Positions 10,401 to 21,134 of a stretch of DNA of 64,000 bases are shown piece after piece (the first letter of the stretch is position 1; the number at the start of each line of letters is the position of its first letter). The DNA is taken from the NCBI GenBank assembly GCA_024516035.1, contig CM044962.1:5818608-5882607 (forward strand), written 5' to 3'. The DNA comes from Bactericera cockerelli. Lineage: Eukaryota; Arthropoda; Insecta; Hemiptera; Triozidae. Position numbers and translations under genes: made by a program. Under the pieces are notes generated by a model that ran no database searches, was not told where the DNA came from, and saw only the letters and a list, made by a program, of their open reading frames with translations.

Positions 10401-13400
10401 ATGCTCTTAACCACTGAGCCACGGAGGTCGGCATTCCTCCACTACCTGGATTACTCGACCAGCGCGTTAACCACTTGACTACCAGTGCACTATTGGAAGG
10501 ATCTGAAAATGTATTTTTGTAGTTTGTAAACAACTTAGACCCTTTTCCCTCCATAAGGGATGACACAGATGCAATAAACTCCACTTTTGTATACCTCAAA
10601 AACCTAAACATATACAACAAAATATAATAATAGCCAAAATACTCATACCTCGTGAGGAAAAATGAGTAGCTGCTTTAATGTGAAGCAGCGACCAGTGGCA
10701 GAATCTTAGGCAAAAAAATAATACAAGATATTGTAAATTAAAGTGGTAAAGTCCTATGATTCTGCGCTACCCACTAAAATTGTGACATAATAACACAAAG
10801 AAAAAGCATTATTATTATTATAATAGCCAAAATACGCGAATGACTTAATAGTGAAAGCAGTACTTAAAAAAAAAAAAAAAAAAAACCTAACCTAGAGTGA
10901 TTGTTACGCAGGTTTCTCGGACGATGACTCGCTCCACCTGGACTGTGGCCAGAGCCTGGCCGAGTTCATAGAGGCCGTGAGGAGCAAGGGCCGCGCCGGC
11001 CTCTGTCTGGAGTACACAGAGATCAAAACGAAGCCGCCCGACGGAACCTTTGAAGTGGCCAAGTGAGTATTTTTGATTATTATCTGACCTGGTTGCAGGG
11101 TTTTCAGTGAAACCTTTACAATTAACACTGCGACCTAATTAGATCTATTGTGACCAGTTGATTGTATTTGGTTTTAACGTCTTGACTGAGATAGATAGTC
11201 AGGGCGGGGGTTTTACCCTCCATTCGCTGGGGTTCGTACCAGCTACCCACATTAACCTCACCCAGCCTGGGTAGGGCCGGAAATGCCAGCCTCACGTGTT
11301 TGGATGGAACAGAATTTTCGTCGAAAAGTCTGCCCCAACCGGGAGTTGAAGTCACAACCATTACGCCACGGAGGCTGCTCGCCAAGTCAGTAACTAGTGC
11401 TAGTTTCAGGGAACCTTTGAGGTGGCCAAGTGAGTAACTAGTGCTAGTTTCAGGGAACCTTTGAGGTCGCCAAGTGAGTAACTAGTGCTAGTTTCAGGGA
11501 ACCTTTGAGGTGGCCAAGTGAGTAACTAGTGCTAGTTTCAGGGAACCTTTGAGGTCGCCAAGTGAGTAACTAGTGCTAGTTTCAGGGAACCTTTGTTGTA
11601 GCCAGCTTGGCTACAGCTGGAGGGGTGAGTGATGGCCTCCAGCCAACTTTATTTCAAAGTTGGCTCGTCCTGAACCACATATTTTTATGTGCGATCAACC
11701 ATCATGAGGACTTGGACTTTTCTGACAAGCCATTAAACCCTTAGAAAACTGCAAGCTAGCCTGGCTTGTAAGCAGGGAACCTTCGAGGTGGCCAAGTGAG
11801 TAACTAGTGCTAGTTTCAGGGAACCTTTGAGGTCGCCAAGTGAGTAACTAGTGCTAGTTTCAGGGAACCTTTGAGGTGGCCAAGTGAGTAACTAGTGCTA
11901 GTTTCAGGGAACCTTTGAGGTGGCCAAGTGAGTAACTAGTGCTAGTTTCAGGGAACCTTTGAGGTGGCCAAGTGAGTAACTAGAGCTAGTTTCAGGGAAC
12001 CTTTGAGGTGGCCAAGTGAGTAACTAGTGCTAGTTTCAGGGAACCTTTGAGGTGGCCAAGTGAGTAACTAGTGCTAGTTTGTACTGACAGTGGTAGAAGT
12101 GCTGAGTCATTCCTCCACTGTCTGGCTACCATCGTTCACAGTGACGTCACCCTATGATGATGACAATTTTTACATACTATTTTACATTAATTTAAGAATG
12201 AATTTTACATGATATTGTCTCTTTTTTTCTTCTCGTGCTTATTATTGCTGCTATTGTTGTACTACCAGGCGGCGGGAGAACCAATTCAAGAACCGCTACA
12301 CAGACGTCCTGGCGTTCGATCACTCGCGTGTGCTGCTTTCCCTGCAGGAAGACGTGCCTGGCTCCGACTATATCAACGCTAACTTTGTGGACGGCTACAA
12401 ACAGAAGAATGCTTTCATCTCCACGCAAGGTGAGCTGAAAAGGAGAATTTTCACCTATGCAAAGGCTACAAACTATAGGCAATAGAGCCCAGCGATGTAG
12501 GAATTGATATTTTCAATATAACTCCTGTTGAAATAGATAGGTTTATTTTTAGTTAAGTGATAATTTAGTTTATAGTTTAAGTAGGTCCGCGTGTTATAAA
12601 AATGGATTCGCATTCCGTAAATCAGAAAAAAAAAGAGTAGCTGCTATAATGAGAGTAGCGACCAGTGACGGAATCATAGACAAAAAAGAGATATTTGGGA
12701 TATAAAAGATACGGAGACAGAAGAATGGTTTCATCTCCACGCAAGGTGAGCTGAAAAAAGAGTAGCTGCTATAATGAGAGTAGCGACCAGTGACGGAATC
12801 ATAGACAAAAAAGAGATATTTAGGATATAAAAGATACGGAGACAGAAGAATGGTTTCATCTCCACGCAAGGTGAGTGAGCTGTCTGTTCCACCAGCTCAG
12901 TGGTTCAGGCGTCGCCGTCGCGCGTCAGTCTGGTAATTCAGAGGTCGCGGGTTCGAAACCAAGCCCGGGCATGTTAAGTTATCCCTCTTCCATTTGGGAT
13001 TTTGACCACGTAATAATACTTAGTTATCAGACGCAGGACAGACGCGCCGCGGAATATTTCAGGCAACGGCTTAGTTTCGCTGTTCAGAGAGGTAATGTTG
13101 CCTCAGTGCTGAGCACACTGCCTCGGGAAGATGTCCTTGGAGAAGTCTTTTATATATTGTAAAAATATAACTATCTATCATAGTTAAAAATACACTTGAG
13201 AGCAGAAAAAGCGAATCAAACTTTTTCGTCCACCAAATCTGCGATATCTTCGAAATCACTATTTCTATCGCGTCGTAAGATATCTCAGAATGTTGTAAAT
13301 TTTGTTTTCTACAATTTCATAATTTGATTGTTAAAAAAAACACCTACCAGAAGCCGTAAAATTCAAATTTTCCTATAGGGTGTCAAAAAAGAAGAAAAAC

Positions 13401-16400
13401 ATGATTTTTTTTATGTTTAACAAAAAAAGTTAAAACATAAGAAATCAACAAGATTTATTCGTAACAATGGTGAATCAGTATTTTGTGTTGTCTCCCCGAG
13501 CTCTAATCACAGCATTCATTCGATTTGGCATTGACTGGATCAAAATAACCACAATATCTTAGGGCAACCTCTACCATTCTTCGGTGAGGGCGATCTTGAT
13601 CTCTGCTACAGTCTGGGGAGCCGGTATTCTGCCTCAAACACTTCGTTTGAGTCGGTCTCAAAGATCTTCGATCGGGTTGAGGTCGGGACTAAGAGAGGGC
13701 CAGTCAAAAGTGTCAATATTCTCCTCACTGAGGAACTCCCGAACACAGTTAGCCGCATGTGGGCGGGCATTGTCGTGCATGAGGAGGAACTGGTCACCCA
13801 TACTTTGAGCGAGAGGAACCACATGGGTCTGCAAAATGTTATCAATGTATCTCTGACTATTCAGGCCACCTCCCGCACCGCATGTGATGAAAACCAATTC
13901 AGTCTTTCTTTCAGTTGAAATCCTACCCCGCACCATACAGGAACCACCGCCGAAACTGACAGTTTCTGTGATGCATCACTCAGCATACCTTTCTCCGGCT
14001 CTTTTATAGACTCTTTTCCTTCTGTCATTACCAAACAAACACACCCGGCATTCATCAGTGAAGAGAACAGAGCGCCATTGCTGGGGTATCCAATCCACGT
14101 GTTCTATGGCGAATCAGAGTCTCCTTTCCCTGTGCTCTCTGGAGAGTTTGGGTCCATTTGAAGCTCTCATTGGTTGAATTCCAGCTTCTTGAAGTCCTTC
14201 AGACCCATGTGGTTCTTCTCGCTCAAAGTATGGGTGACCAGTTCCTCCTCATGCACGACAATGCCCGCCCACATGCGGCTAACTGTGTTCGGGAGTTCCT
14301 GGGTGAGGAGAATATTGACACTTTGGACTGGCCCTCTCGTAGTCCCCACCTCAACCCGATCGAAGATCTTTGAGACCGACTCAAACGAAGTGTTTGAGGC
14401 AGAATACCGGCTCCCCAGACTGTAGCAGAGCTCAAGATCGCCCTCACCGAAGAATGGTAGACGTTGCCCCAAGATATTGTGGTTATTTTGATCCAGTCAA
14501 TGCCAAATCGAATGAATGCTGTGATTAGAGCTCGGGGAGACAACACAAAATACTGATTCACCATCATTGTTACGAATAAATCTTGTTGATATCTCATGTT
14601 TTAACTTCTTTTGTTAAACATAAAAAAATTATGTTTTTCTTCTTTTTTGACACTCTGTAGGAAAATTTGAATTTTACGGCTTCTGGTAGGTGCTTTTATA
14701 ACAAATTAAAATTATGTAAAATTTTATATTATGTAAAATTAAAATAAATGAAGAGTATTTTGTTAATAAAAAAAAATCAATGTGTTTCTTTGTTTATTTT
14801 ATCACAATTTCACTGGGTAGCGCAGAGTTTTATGACTTTTCCGTATCTAGTAGTCACTGTTGTACCTCATTTTATCATATTATTTTTATTATTAAATAAC
14901 ACATTGATTTATCATATTATTTTCATTATGAAATAACACAATCCCGCTGTCGTGACCCCGCAGGGCCCATGCCGAAGACCATCGAGGACTTCTGGCGTAT
15001 GGTGTGGGAGCAGCAGACCCTCGTGGTTGTCATGACGACGCGGGTGATGGAGAGGGGCCGCAACAAGTGCGCCCAGTACTGGCCGGCGGGGGGGGAGGGG
15101 GCGGAGACCAGCTTCGGGGACTTCGCCCTGGTGACCGAGGCTGTGACGTCACGGCCGGACTACGTGCTCAGCGCTCTCAGCCTGACCAACACCAAGGTGA
15201 GGCGCGGCCCACATTATTATTATTATCATTATTCGACCTCGTTTTTAAATACAATTTAAAAGTGTGGTGGGATGCCACATGTGTAGATTCCCTCGCAAAA
15301 AGCAACGTTAATAATATCTGTCCCGGTAGCTCAGTGGTAAAGGCGGCACTCTGTGGATCCAGAGATTCCAGAAGTCGCGGGTTCGAAACCCAGCCGGGAC
15401 ATGACAAGTTATCCTCCCATTTGGGATTTTTACCACATCATAATACGTCGTGGGCTTACTGCTGGAATAATGGGACTTAACAGTCCCAATCTGGCAGTAT
15501 AAATAAGGCGATATTATTATTATTATCATTATTCTGATATTCATGTACATCTAGTACAACTTCTCACTTTTCTGTTTATACTGATACTGATTCGACCTTG
15601 TTTTTAAATACAATATTATATAGTAAAATACATCTATAAAAATTTGTTTACATAAAAAAAAAAAAAAAAAAAAATACAATATTTAAAAAATAGGCTGGTT
15701 GATATTTTTTAACATTTTTGCACTCTTCTAAATAAAATATACTAATACTTATTCTATTTCGCAGACGCAGGAAACGCGCTCGCTGGCCCACTACCAGTTC
15801 ACGGCCTGGCCGGACTACGGCGTGCCCGAGTCGGCCCTCTCCATGCTCGAGTTTCTGGCCGCGGCCCGCGCCTCCCAGGCCGCGCTGCTGGGGGGCCTGG
15901 GCGACACCTGGGCCGGCCACCCCCGCGGCCCCCCCATCGTCGTGCACTGCTCCGCAGGTGAGTGGCGGCCGCGCCAGTCGGCCGAATAAATCAATTTCGG
16001 CGGCCGGGGGAAAAAAACCGAGGGTGATGTTTGACACATTTATATGAATAACTAGCGGGCTGTCGCCCGCTTTGCGGGCCGAGGCATGGCCCCAAAGCAA
16101 AAAATCCTTTTTCGCCAATGGCAGGTGTTGTAGTGGGAATTTCGAAAAATCCCGTCTTATTGCACATCTAGACTATAAGACAAAGCTACCTACCAAATTT
16201 CAGCTTCCTAGGACTTACCAGTTCGGAGAAACACTGAAGAATCAGTGAGTGAGTGAGTCAGTCAGTCAGTGAGTGAAACTCTCTTTTATATTTATATGAA
16301 AATTAATAATATCGCCTTATTTATACTGCCCGATTAGCACTATTAAAGTCCCATTATTCCAGCAGTAAGCCCAAGACATATTATTATGTGGTAAAAATCC

Positions 16401-18699
16401 CAAATGGGAGGATAACTTGTCATGTATGTCAAATGAAAAATAAAATCTATTTGCTATATTAAACTGTTGGCGTAATGGGACTTCCTGTCTCGAGCCGACA
16501 GTCTAAATAAAGCACTACTATACTATCTATCTAATGATCAATTTTAACCCAAACTATACAAGTCTTAATTCAGTCGAACCTGGATACAAGTGAAATCAAG
16601 GGACTGAAAATATCCAGATTTTAATTATAAAGAGGTTATTTTCCCTTAAGTAGTGAGGTGAATTTGACCTGGAAATTATTTTATTTTTAAAAGATGAGTG
16701 TTTCACAGCCGTTTTTATTTTGTAGCCATTTAACAGAAGCTACTGTAGACGCTTGTGGTCTGTGTTGTAGCGTACCCATCCCGTAGTATGCCTCCCCTAT
16801 GATGGGCAAGAAGTAACACAAGACTTCCCAATTAGGTGCTGGGTCAACACGAGCGCACCGGAAGTTATCCCTTACAAACAATTGTAACCAAATTAAGAAT
16901 ACAAATTATTTTCTTGTCAGTTATTGCTGGGGATTATGGCTGTAGGTAGTAATACTTGCACCCTCATCTCCAGTGTAGACATATATGTAAAAAAAAAAAT
17001 ATAAAAAAAATCGGCACGGGGAATCGAACCCGGGACCTTCCGCAGGACAAGCGAGTGCTTAACCACTGAGCTAATCGCGCGCTCTAAAGGTTCAGGTTCT
17101 ACTGTACAAGTATTTAAATTCCATTATTATAATTATAGTATTATTATTTGCTTTTTCTTTGTGTTATTATGTCACAATTTTAGTGGGTAGCGCAGAATCA
17201 TAGGACTTTACCACTTTCTATTACAATATCTTGTATTATTTTATTGCCGAAGATTCTGCCACTGGTCGCTGCTTCACATTAAAGCAGCTACTCATTTTTC
17301 CTCACGAGGTATGAGTGGACCCCGAACATCCAAGTACAGAGCAGAAAAAATCCTCCCCCGCTGGGAATCGAACCCAGGTCACTATGTGTGCAATGCCTAG
17401 CGCGCTAACTCACTCTGCCACGGTGACTACTATAGTATTATCATGATTGCAGGCATTGGCCGCACCGGGACGCTGTGTACCCTGGACGTGTGCATAGCGA
17501 GGCTGGAAGACACGGGGACTGTGGATGTGAGGGGCACAGTGCAGAGGATACGAGGCCAACGCGCCTACTCCATACAGGTAACTGCTCCATATTATTCTAC
17601 TCCATACAGGTAACTGCTCTATATTATTCTACCATACAGGTAACTGCTCCATATTATTCTACCCACTTCAGTAGTCCCATCGACAAGTAATGGTAATGGT
17701 AAGGGTGCTCAAAGGCACTTTTATTAACGGAAAGAATCCAATTTAAACATTGATAAATGTTTATATTGGATTCTTTAGCTATTTAACAAAAAGTTAAAGA
17801 ATAAAAATAATAAAATAAACACATTCCTACAATATTCGAATAAAATTCGTCCGCAAAGTAAAATGTAGTTAACAGGGAGGAAGTAGCTCTGTTGACAAGA
17901 AATCAAGAACTTTCTATTTAGGTGTCTATGCGATTTTAAATATTTCAAGATAATATAGCCCGTACCGGGCCATGTCACATAAATTTTGACCCATTTCTTA
18001 GCTAAGCTCGACGACAAATTTAGATCGAACCATACTCACTTCGTTCTCAATGAGCTTCTCAGAATTTTGAAAAAGTTATCACAATTGTGTTTGTCACTTT
18101 CGTGACGTCACAACTACTCAAACTCAAGCTGTTAATTTTTTACCGAAATTGGTACTCGAACCACCGACTTCCAGGTCACAAGTTCGCCGCCTCATCTATC
18201 AACCTACTGAGGCGAAGTTAATGCCTAAGGTTTAACTTCGCCCCGGATTACAAAACAATTGTAATAAAAATTAATATTGAGCTTTATGTCTTTTTGTACA
18301 TTACTGCTAAGTTTTTTTTTTAAATTTATTATTTTTTTCGTTGTTGTCGATGATTATTTTGTAAAAAAATAAAGTGTAAATAAATAAATAAATGAGGTGA
18401 TGAGATTACCATTGTTGTTATTCTTCCAGATGCCGGACCAGTACATATTCTGTCATCTGGCTCTGATCGAGTACGCCCTCTCCCGCGGGCTCATCCCCTC
18501 CAAGCCCGACCTCAGTCAGCGCGGGGTCAACAACCCCCCAAAGCGACCAGCGACCCGAGTCGTAATCTCGCACCCCCCACTCTCCCTCTGGACCCGCGAG
18601 GGAGTAAGTCGCGCGACGAGGACACGTTCGCTGCCCCGCATCGGCCCCAACTCCGCACGAGAATTCGGTGCGACGCCGCCGGAAGCAGTACCAGAGTAA
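7305..18699 (+). CDS. PTPN9: PTPN9/Meg2 tyrosine phosphatase, 3' eight exons (5' end outside window)
   Basis: Non-receptor protein tyrosine phosphatase with an N-terminal Sec14/CRAL-TRIO lipid-binding domain; in animals PTPN9 acts on secretory vesicle membranes. Exons: 7305-7439, 8787-9009, 10912-11062, 12269-12429, 14964-15196, 15765-15957, 17453-17577, 18430-18699; all junctions are GT-AG and phases agree, giving 496 codons plus stop. Seen in the translation: the end of the Sec14 domain, the KNRY pTyr loop, DYINANF, the WPD loop (WPDYGVP), the P-loop [11 protein letters not shown] with catalytic Cys and Arg, and the Q-loop Gln before the last exon boundary, so the enzyme looks active. The first Sec14 exons are missing; no exon-like sequence was found in 1-7304, so that intron exceeds 7.3 kb. 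Compared with vertebrate PTPN9, the C-terminal tail is longer and unrelated. Four exon edges carry tandem arrays. Confidence 0.95.
7463..7628 (+). mobile_element. Retroposon family H (gatgat tail)
   Basis: agtctggctgggggactata to ccctatgatgatga. Confidence 0.8.
7638..7765 (+). mobile_element. SINE body fragment (5S/F type)
   Basis: ccggccccactcagg to cagttgaaagcgacgttaaa, no head. Confidence 0.75.
7798..8002 (-). mobile_element. Non-LTR 3' tail
   Basis: Complement of the same tail: gttattgtccatggcaatct and cttccacccaaccc. Confidence 0.8.
8283..8420. repeat. Inverted-repeat dispersed element (ctggatataag)
   Basis: tctggatataag and cttatatccaga flank ~110 bp. Related fragments at about 16570-16680 and 53870-53900 (cttgtatccaggttcgact). 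Confidence 0.55.
8787..9009 (+). CDS. PTPN9: PTPN9 exon, end of Sec14 domain and acidic/Ser-rich linker
   Basis: Begins [16 protein letters not shown], the closing CRAL-TRIO helix; then a low-complexity linker (Asn, Ala, Pro, Ser runs) before the phosphatase domain. Ends in phase 1 at donor gtgagc. Very GC-rich. A TTAA-flanked element starts 22 bases after the exon. Confidence 0.92.
9031..9299. mobile_element. TTAA-flanked element with tandem palindromes, PTPN9 intron
   Basis: Terminal repeats TTAACACGTTGATCGCCA and inverse. The interior has about five copies of tcaggtgaattcacctga (perfect palindrome, some degenerate), spaced about 48 bp by cggggccgtacga-type sequence. Confidence 0.8.
9301..9440. 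mobile_element. Small inverted-repeat element abutting the TTAA element
   Basis: ggcggccgcaaacgtacgca at the left is matched in reverse by tgcatgcacgtgtgcggccg at the right. Confidence 0.55.
9578..9777 (+). mobile_element. Retroposon family H with 15-bp target duplication
   Basis: acaaacactattatt at 9563-9577 and 9778-9792. The 5' end has a tandem ~38-bp unit. Inserted in a SINE E copy. No tRNA or 5S head is visible. Confidence 0.88.
10021..10495 (-). mobile_element. SINE family B with two nested inserts
   Basis: Outer SINE B is split by SINE I (10247-10435, target duplication cctccactacc at 10236-10246 and 10436-10446) and by a short poly-T insert near 10060-10120 resembling the one at 23672. 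Confidence 0.87.
10247..10435 (-). mobile_element. SINE family I (tRNA-derived), nested
   Basis: Complement head gacctccgtggctcagtggt, B box gggttcgaatcccgg, then a non-tRNA body ending in A-rich sequence. Confidence 0.85.
10640..10812 (+). mobile_element. SINE family E, headless
   Basis: atgagtagctgctttaatgt to cccactaaaattgtgacata. Confidence 0.8.
10912..11062 (+). CDS. PTPN9: PTPN9 exon, linker to PTP domain
   Basis: Translation [20 protein letters not shown] then a [14 protein letters not shown] segment, equivalent to the region before the pTyr loop in PTPN9. Ends phase 2 at donor gtgagt; the last ~20 bases plus the donor are amplified downstream (11408-12080). Confidence 0.92.
11090..11383 (-). 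mobile_element. SINE family F (tRNA head, 5S-SINE body)
   Basis: Complement starts cctccgtggcgtaatggtt and carries the same ggctgggtgaggttaatgtg body as the 5S-SINEs. It lies between the true PTPN9 donor and the donor array. Confidence 0.88.
11386..12085 (+). repeat. Donor-spanning minisatellite, 44-bp unit, PTPN9
   Basis: About 12 copies of a 44-bp unit that includes ggaacctttgaggtggccaa (end of the exon at 11062) followed by the donor gtgagtaac and intronic bases. The first copy has a mutated donor (gtcagt). It is interrupted at 11596-11775 by another repeat. Confidence 0.93.
11596..11775 (+). repeat. Dispersed repeat inside a donor array
   Basis: gttgtagccagcttggctac to gggaaactgcaagc-like end; second copy at 22335-22505. 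Flanked by cagggaacctt of the array. Confidence 0.8.
12269..12429 (+). CDS. PTPN9: PTPN9 exon, PTP domain start (pTyr loop)
   Basis: Encodes [18 protein letters not shown] and [20 protein letters not shown], the substrate-recognition loop and first strands of a classical PTP domain. Two further copies of its 3' end with donor lie at about 12719-12755 and 12846-12876. Confidence 0.95.
12636..12876 (+). repeat. Two ~127-bp tandem units copying a PTPN9 donor
   Basis: Each unit ends with tttcatctccacgcaaggtg, a copy of the exon end and donor at 12429/12430, preceded by AT-rich intronic sequence with a SINE E-like fragment. Confidence 0.88.
12890..13025 (+). mobile_element. SINE family D
   Basis: agctcagtggttcaggcgtc head, B box gggttcgaaaccaagccc, body tttgggattttgaccac. 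Confidence 0.8.
13030..13190 (+). pseudogene. C-terminal remnant, copy 2
   Basis: [20 protein letters not shown] then ASVLSTLP and stop. Confidence 0.6.
13375..14660 (-). mobile_element. Tc1-like fold-back element with transposase remnants
   Basis: Minus strand 13936-13658 encodes a Tc1/DD34E transposase part with HDNARPHA and [10 protein letters not shown]. The same 3' part is present inverted at 14190-14660, so arms of about 0.48 kb pair around a ~0.33-kb centre carrying further transposase sequence. Ends are related to gtgtcaaaaaagaagaaaaa. The 5' DNA-binding region is missing. Confidence 0.88.
14964..15196 (+). CDS. PTPN9: PTPN9 exon, PTP core
   Basis: Encodes [18 protein letters not shown], then [20 protein letters not shown], standard PTP motifs. 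233 nt, phase 1 to 0. A Tc1 fold-back element lies in the preceding intron. Confidence 0.95.
15321..15530 (+). mobile_element. SINE family D, full length
   Basis: tcccggtagctcagtggtaa head, gggttcgaaacccagccggg, tail aaataaggcgatattattat. Confidence 0.9.
15765..15957 (+). CDS. PTPN9: PTPN9 exon, WPD loop and start of P-loop
   Basis: Encodes [13 protein letters not shown] (WPD general acid Asp present) and ends [10 protein letters not shown], so the catalytic Cys is the fourth residue from the exon end. GC content is extreme compared with both flanking introns. Confidence 0.95.
16052..16292 (-). mobile_element. Non-autonomous Helitron, 3' end
   Basis: On the complement it ends with hairpin gcccgcaaagcgggc, then gacagcccgCTAG followed by T, the Helitron 3' signature; the far end has the gtgagtgagtcagtcagt motif usual near 5' ends of such elements. 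Confidence 0.75.
16308..16425 (-). mobile_element. SINE family D, body only
   Basis: Complement of gcgatatt tail and caaatgggaggataacttgt. Confidence 0.8.
16688..17085 (-). mobile_element. SINE family C split by ~100-bp insert
   Basis: Body at 16688-16905 and tRNA head at 17010-17083 (complement agcgcgcgattagctcagtg) flank an unrelated insert. Confidence 0.85.
17140..17432 (-). mobile_element. SINE family E, full length, before a PTPN9 exon
   Basis: Complement head gtcaccgtggcagagtgagt; ends 20 bases before the acceptor at 17452. Confidence 0.88.
17453..17577 (+). CDS. PTPN9: PTPN9 exon, P-loop Arg and Q-loop approach
   Basis: Completes the signature with IGRTGT and runs to QRAYSIQ. The exon end ctccatacag plus donor gtaactgct is present three times in a row (17567-17650). 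Confidence 0.95.
17567..17660 (+). repeat. Three copies of exon end plus donor, PTPN9
   Basis: Unit about 32 bp containing ccatacaggtaactgct and atattattcta; the first copy is the true exon end at 17577. Confidence 0.9.
18108..18238 (-). mobile_element. SINE family G
   Basis: Complement: tcagtaggttgatagatgag head, then ggtggttcgagtaccaatt. Confidence 0.75.
18430..18699 (+). CDS. PTPN9: PTPN9 terminal coding exon
   Basis: Starts [20 protein letters not shown], the last PTP helix, then a Pro/Arg/Ser-rich tail of about 65 residues to TAA at 18697. The tail has no counterpart I recognise. A donor-like gagggagtaagt at 18599-18610 would allow an alternative, shorter end. The stop-codon context ccagagtaattg is the seed of the following array. 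Confidence 0.85.
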   Translation: MPDQYIFCHLALIEYALSRGLIPSKPDLSQRGVNNPPKRPATRVVISHPPLSLWTREGVSRATRTRSLPRIGPNSAREFGATPPEAVPE

Positions 18700-19290
18700 T
18701 TGGCAAGCACGACAGTCCGTCCCAACGTAATCTGAGGAAGCAACGAGCGCGCGTCCAGAGTACCAGAGTAATTGAGGAAGCAACGAGCAGTCAGTACCAG
18801 AGTAATTGAGGAAGCAACGAGCAGTCAGTACCAGAGTAATTGAGGAAGCAACGAGCAGTCAGTACCAGAGTAATTGAGGAAGCAACGAGCAGTCAGTACC
18901 AGAGTAATTGAGGAAGCAACGAGCAGTTACCAGAGTAATTGAGGAGCACGAGCTCAGTACCAGAGTAATTGAGGAAGCAACGAGCAGTACCAGTAATGAG
19001 GAAGCAACGAGCATACAGAGTAATGAGGAAGCAACGAGCAGTGCTAGAGTAATTGAGGAAGCAACGAACAGTGCTAGAGTAATTGAGGAAGCAACGAGCA
19101 GTACCAGAGTAATTGAGGAAGCAACGAGCAGTGCTAGAGTAATTGAGGAAGCAACGAGCAGTGCTAGAGTAATTGAGGAAGCAACGAGCAGTACCAGAGT
19201 AATTGAGGAAGCAACGAGCAGTACTAGAGTAATTGAGGAAGCAACGAGCAGTGCTAGAGTAATTGAGGAAGAAACGAGCAGTCAGTGTCA
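18688..19290 (+). repeat. Minisatellite seeded on the PTPN9 stop codon
   Basis: About 18 copies of a 30-33-bp unit, accagagtaattgaggaagc plus aacgagcagt. The stop codon context at 18688-18702 (gtaccagagtaattg) matches the unit. Part of it stays open in one frame (ARVIEEATSS repeats), which is a by-product of the 30-bp period. Confidence 0.9.
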
Positions 19291-19524
19291 GAGTTTCTGT
19301 CTAGCTGGGGGACGTTAAACAGGGAAAAGACCAGTGTCTCGCTAGGGGACTAAAAAAATAGTCTAGCTAACCCTAACGAGCCAGACTTTCCGACTTGAAA
19401 CTCTTCCTCGATGTGTGGGCAGTATACAAATTAACTACTACTAGTATTCTTGTCCAGACACACTGAGTTTGTTTGCAGGCGGTGTGGTTATAATCCCAGA
19501 CAGGGTAACATTACCACTCTTTTC

Positions 19525-19705
19525 TTTGGATATTCGGGGTTCACTCATACCTCGTGATGAAAATGGAGTAGCCATTCTAGTTCGTGAGTAGCAACCAGTA
19601 GCGGCGGTACAGGTCTGCTATTGGGTGGTTAGGTGGTTAGGAATTGTAAGAAGTTATATTTTAGCCCTGTGATACCCACTAAAATTGTGACTTAACACAA
19701 TTAAT
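19525..19705 (+). mobile_element. SINE family E, headless
   Basis: ttcactcatacctcgtgatg to cccactaaaattgtgactta. Confidence 0.75.
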
Positions 19706-19805
19706 CATACATTTGTATTTACATTTCACTATGTTCTTTTGTAAATGCATAACAAAAAAAGGAAATTACTAATGATTGCCATGAAAAAAGAATCAGCTAT
19801 ACACC

Positions 19806-19990
19806 TCTAAATTATTTTATTTATTTACACTTTATAATTGGACATATTATATACAACACAGATAATTACAAATACAATATAAGAGAAATAAAAAGAGAAA
19901 AATATAAATAAATATATACATAATATAATGTCCTAACTAAAGGGGGCGGGGTTATTGCCTTTGGCAATCTCTTCCACCCAACCCTTGGTA
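19806..19990 (-). mobile_element. Non-LTR 3' tail
   Basis: Contains gtcctaactaaagggggcgg and tcttccacccaaccc. Confidence 0.8.
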
Positions 19991-20137
19991 ACGAAATCAT
20001 CACACTCATAGGAGAAGGTAACGGAATATGTTCCAATGTGAAACACCCAGGAAATATCATAGGAAGTATTATGTTATTGTATGGAACATACTATCATATG
20101 GAACAAACCATATTCCCAAAGACTAGGATAGTTGAGG

Positions 20138-20448
20138 CATAGCGTGTAAAATTAACAGGTGTGGAAACACCCCCTGCCGGCCTACATCGTGGCGTCCTCA
20201 GCGCTAGTATCGCAAAGGAGTCTCCTCTCCTCGTCCCTCACCCGTATCAAATGTAAACATAAACATAAATATATCAAAATGTAAACATAAATATATCAAA
20301 ATGTAAACATAAACATAAATATATCAAAATGTAAACATAAATAAACCGCGAGAAATATTCTACTTCTGTGCGATGATGTCGCGCTATGTGGCGTTTCCAT
20401 GTAACTGGGGTTCGTTTCCACACTTCTTAAATCTACACGCTATTGTTG
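20138..20448. mobile_element. MITE with internal 21/27-bp repeat
   Basis: Ends atagcgtgtaaaattaac + gtgtggaaac and inverse near 20418-20448; the interior carries tandem aaatgtaaacataaatatat units (20248-20345). Confidence 0.72.
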
Positions 20449-21134
20449 AAGGTTAAAGTCCAGATGTCTATTATCAGAGCTGTGTCAATAAGAATGAGGG
20501 GGATGAGGAAGAAAGTGCGGGGTGTTGAATGTGAAGATGGCGGGAATGTTAATATTTAAAAGTTGACTTATGTAAAATCTCTTTTAAAAAAAAAGTATGT
20601 TCTTGTTCAAATCAAAATAATCCGCCATAACATACAAAAACAAGACAGTGTGCCATGTTTTAATAACTAAAACTAATGATATAATATAATAATCAGGCCT
20701 TTGCTTTGACATCATGCTAAAATATGTAGATTGTCTAAAGCCAAATCGCATGGGTTGCTAATGCAGAGATTTAATCATGGACTTAACCAACAATTCGTTC
20801 TTATGGTTAGTCAAATCATGGTCACGGAATTAGCATTTTTTTATTTCTCGTATGACCTCTACTAAATAAAACATTTTTAAAAAGTTTCTAAAATTTTCCA
20901 TAAAAAAATTGGACCCCTTGTATGATGGACCCCCTTTATACAAACTAGAGAGAGTGTTTTTCGTAGAAGTAGAATTTCTAACGCGACGTGTTTTTTTAGG
21001 TGTTTCTTTATCTGAGGTGTTTTCTTACTGTCATTAAACACTCATTATTTTCTTAATGTTGACAATGGATGTAATTTAATATAACGAACAAGTTCATCTT
21101 AATATTCCTAGTGTGAATCACAGTCGTCATGTTA
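20449..21134. other. Intergenic AT-rich, no feature recognised
   Basis: Between the convergent ends of PTPN9 and DPH1. Nothing beyond A/T runs is seen. Confidence 0.5.

Noticed and set aside
14174..14425. Second, independent transposase gene on the plus strand
   Set aside because: It is the inverted 3' arm of the Tc1 fold-back element at 13375-14660.
18908..19318. 136-residue repetitive open frame (ARVIEEATSS)
   Set aside because: Arises from a 30-bp tandem repeat in the PTPN9 3' region; no start context or domain, and the frame breaks in other units.
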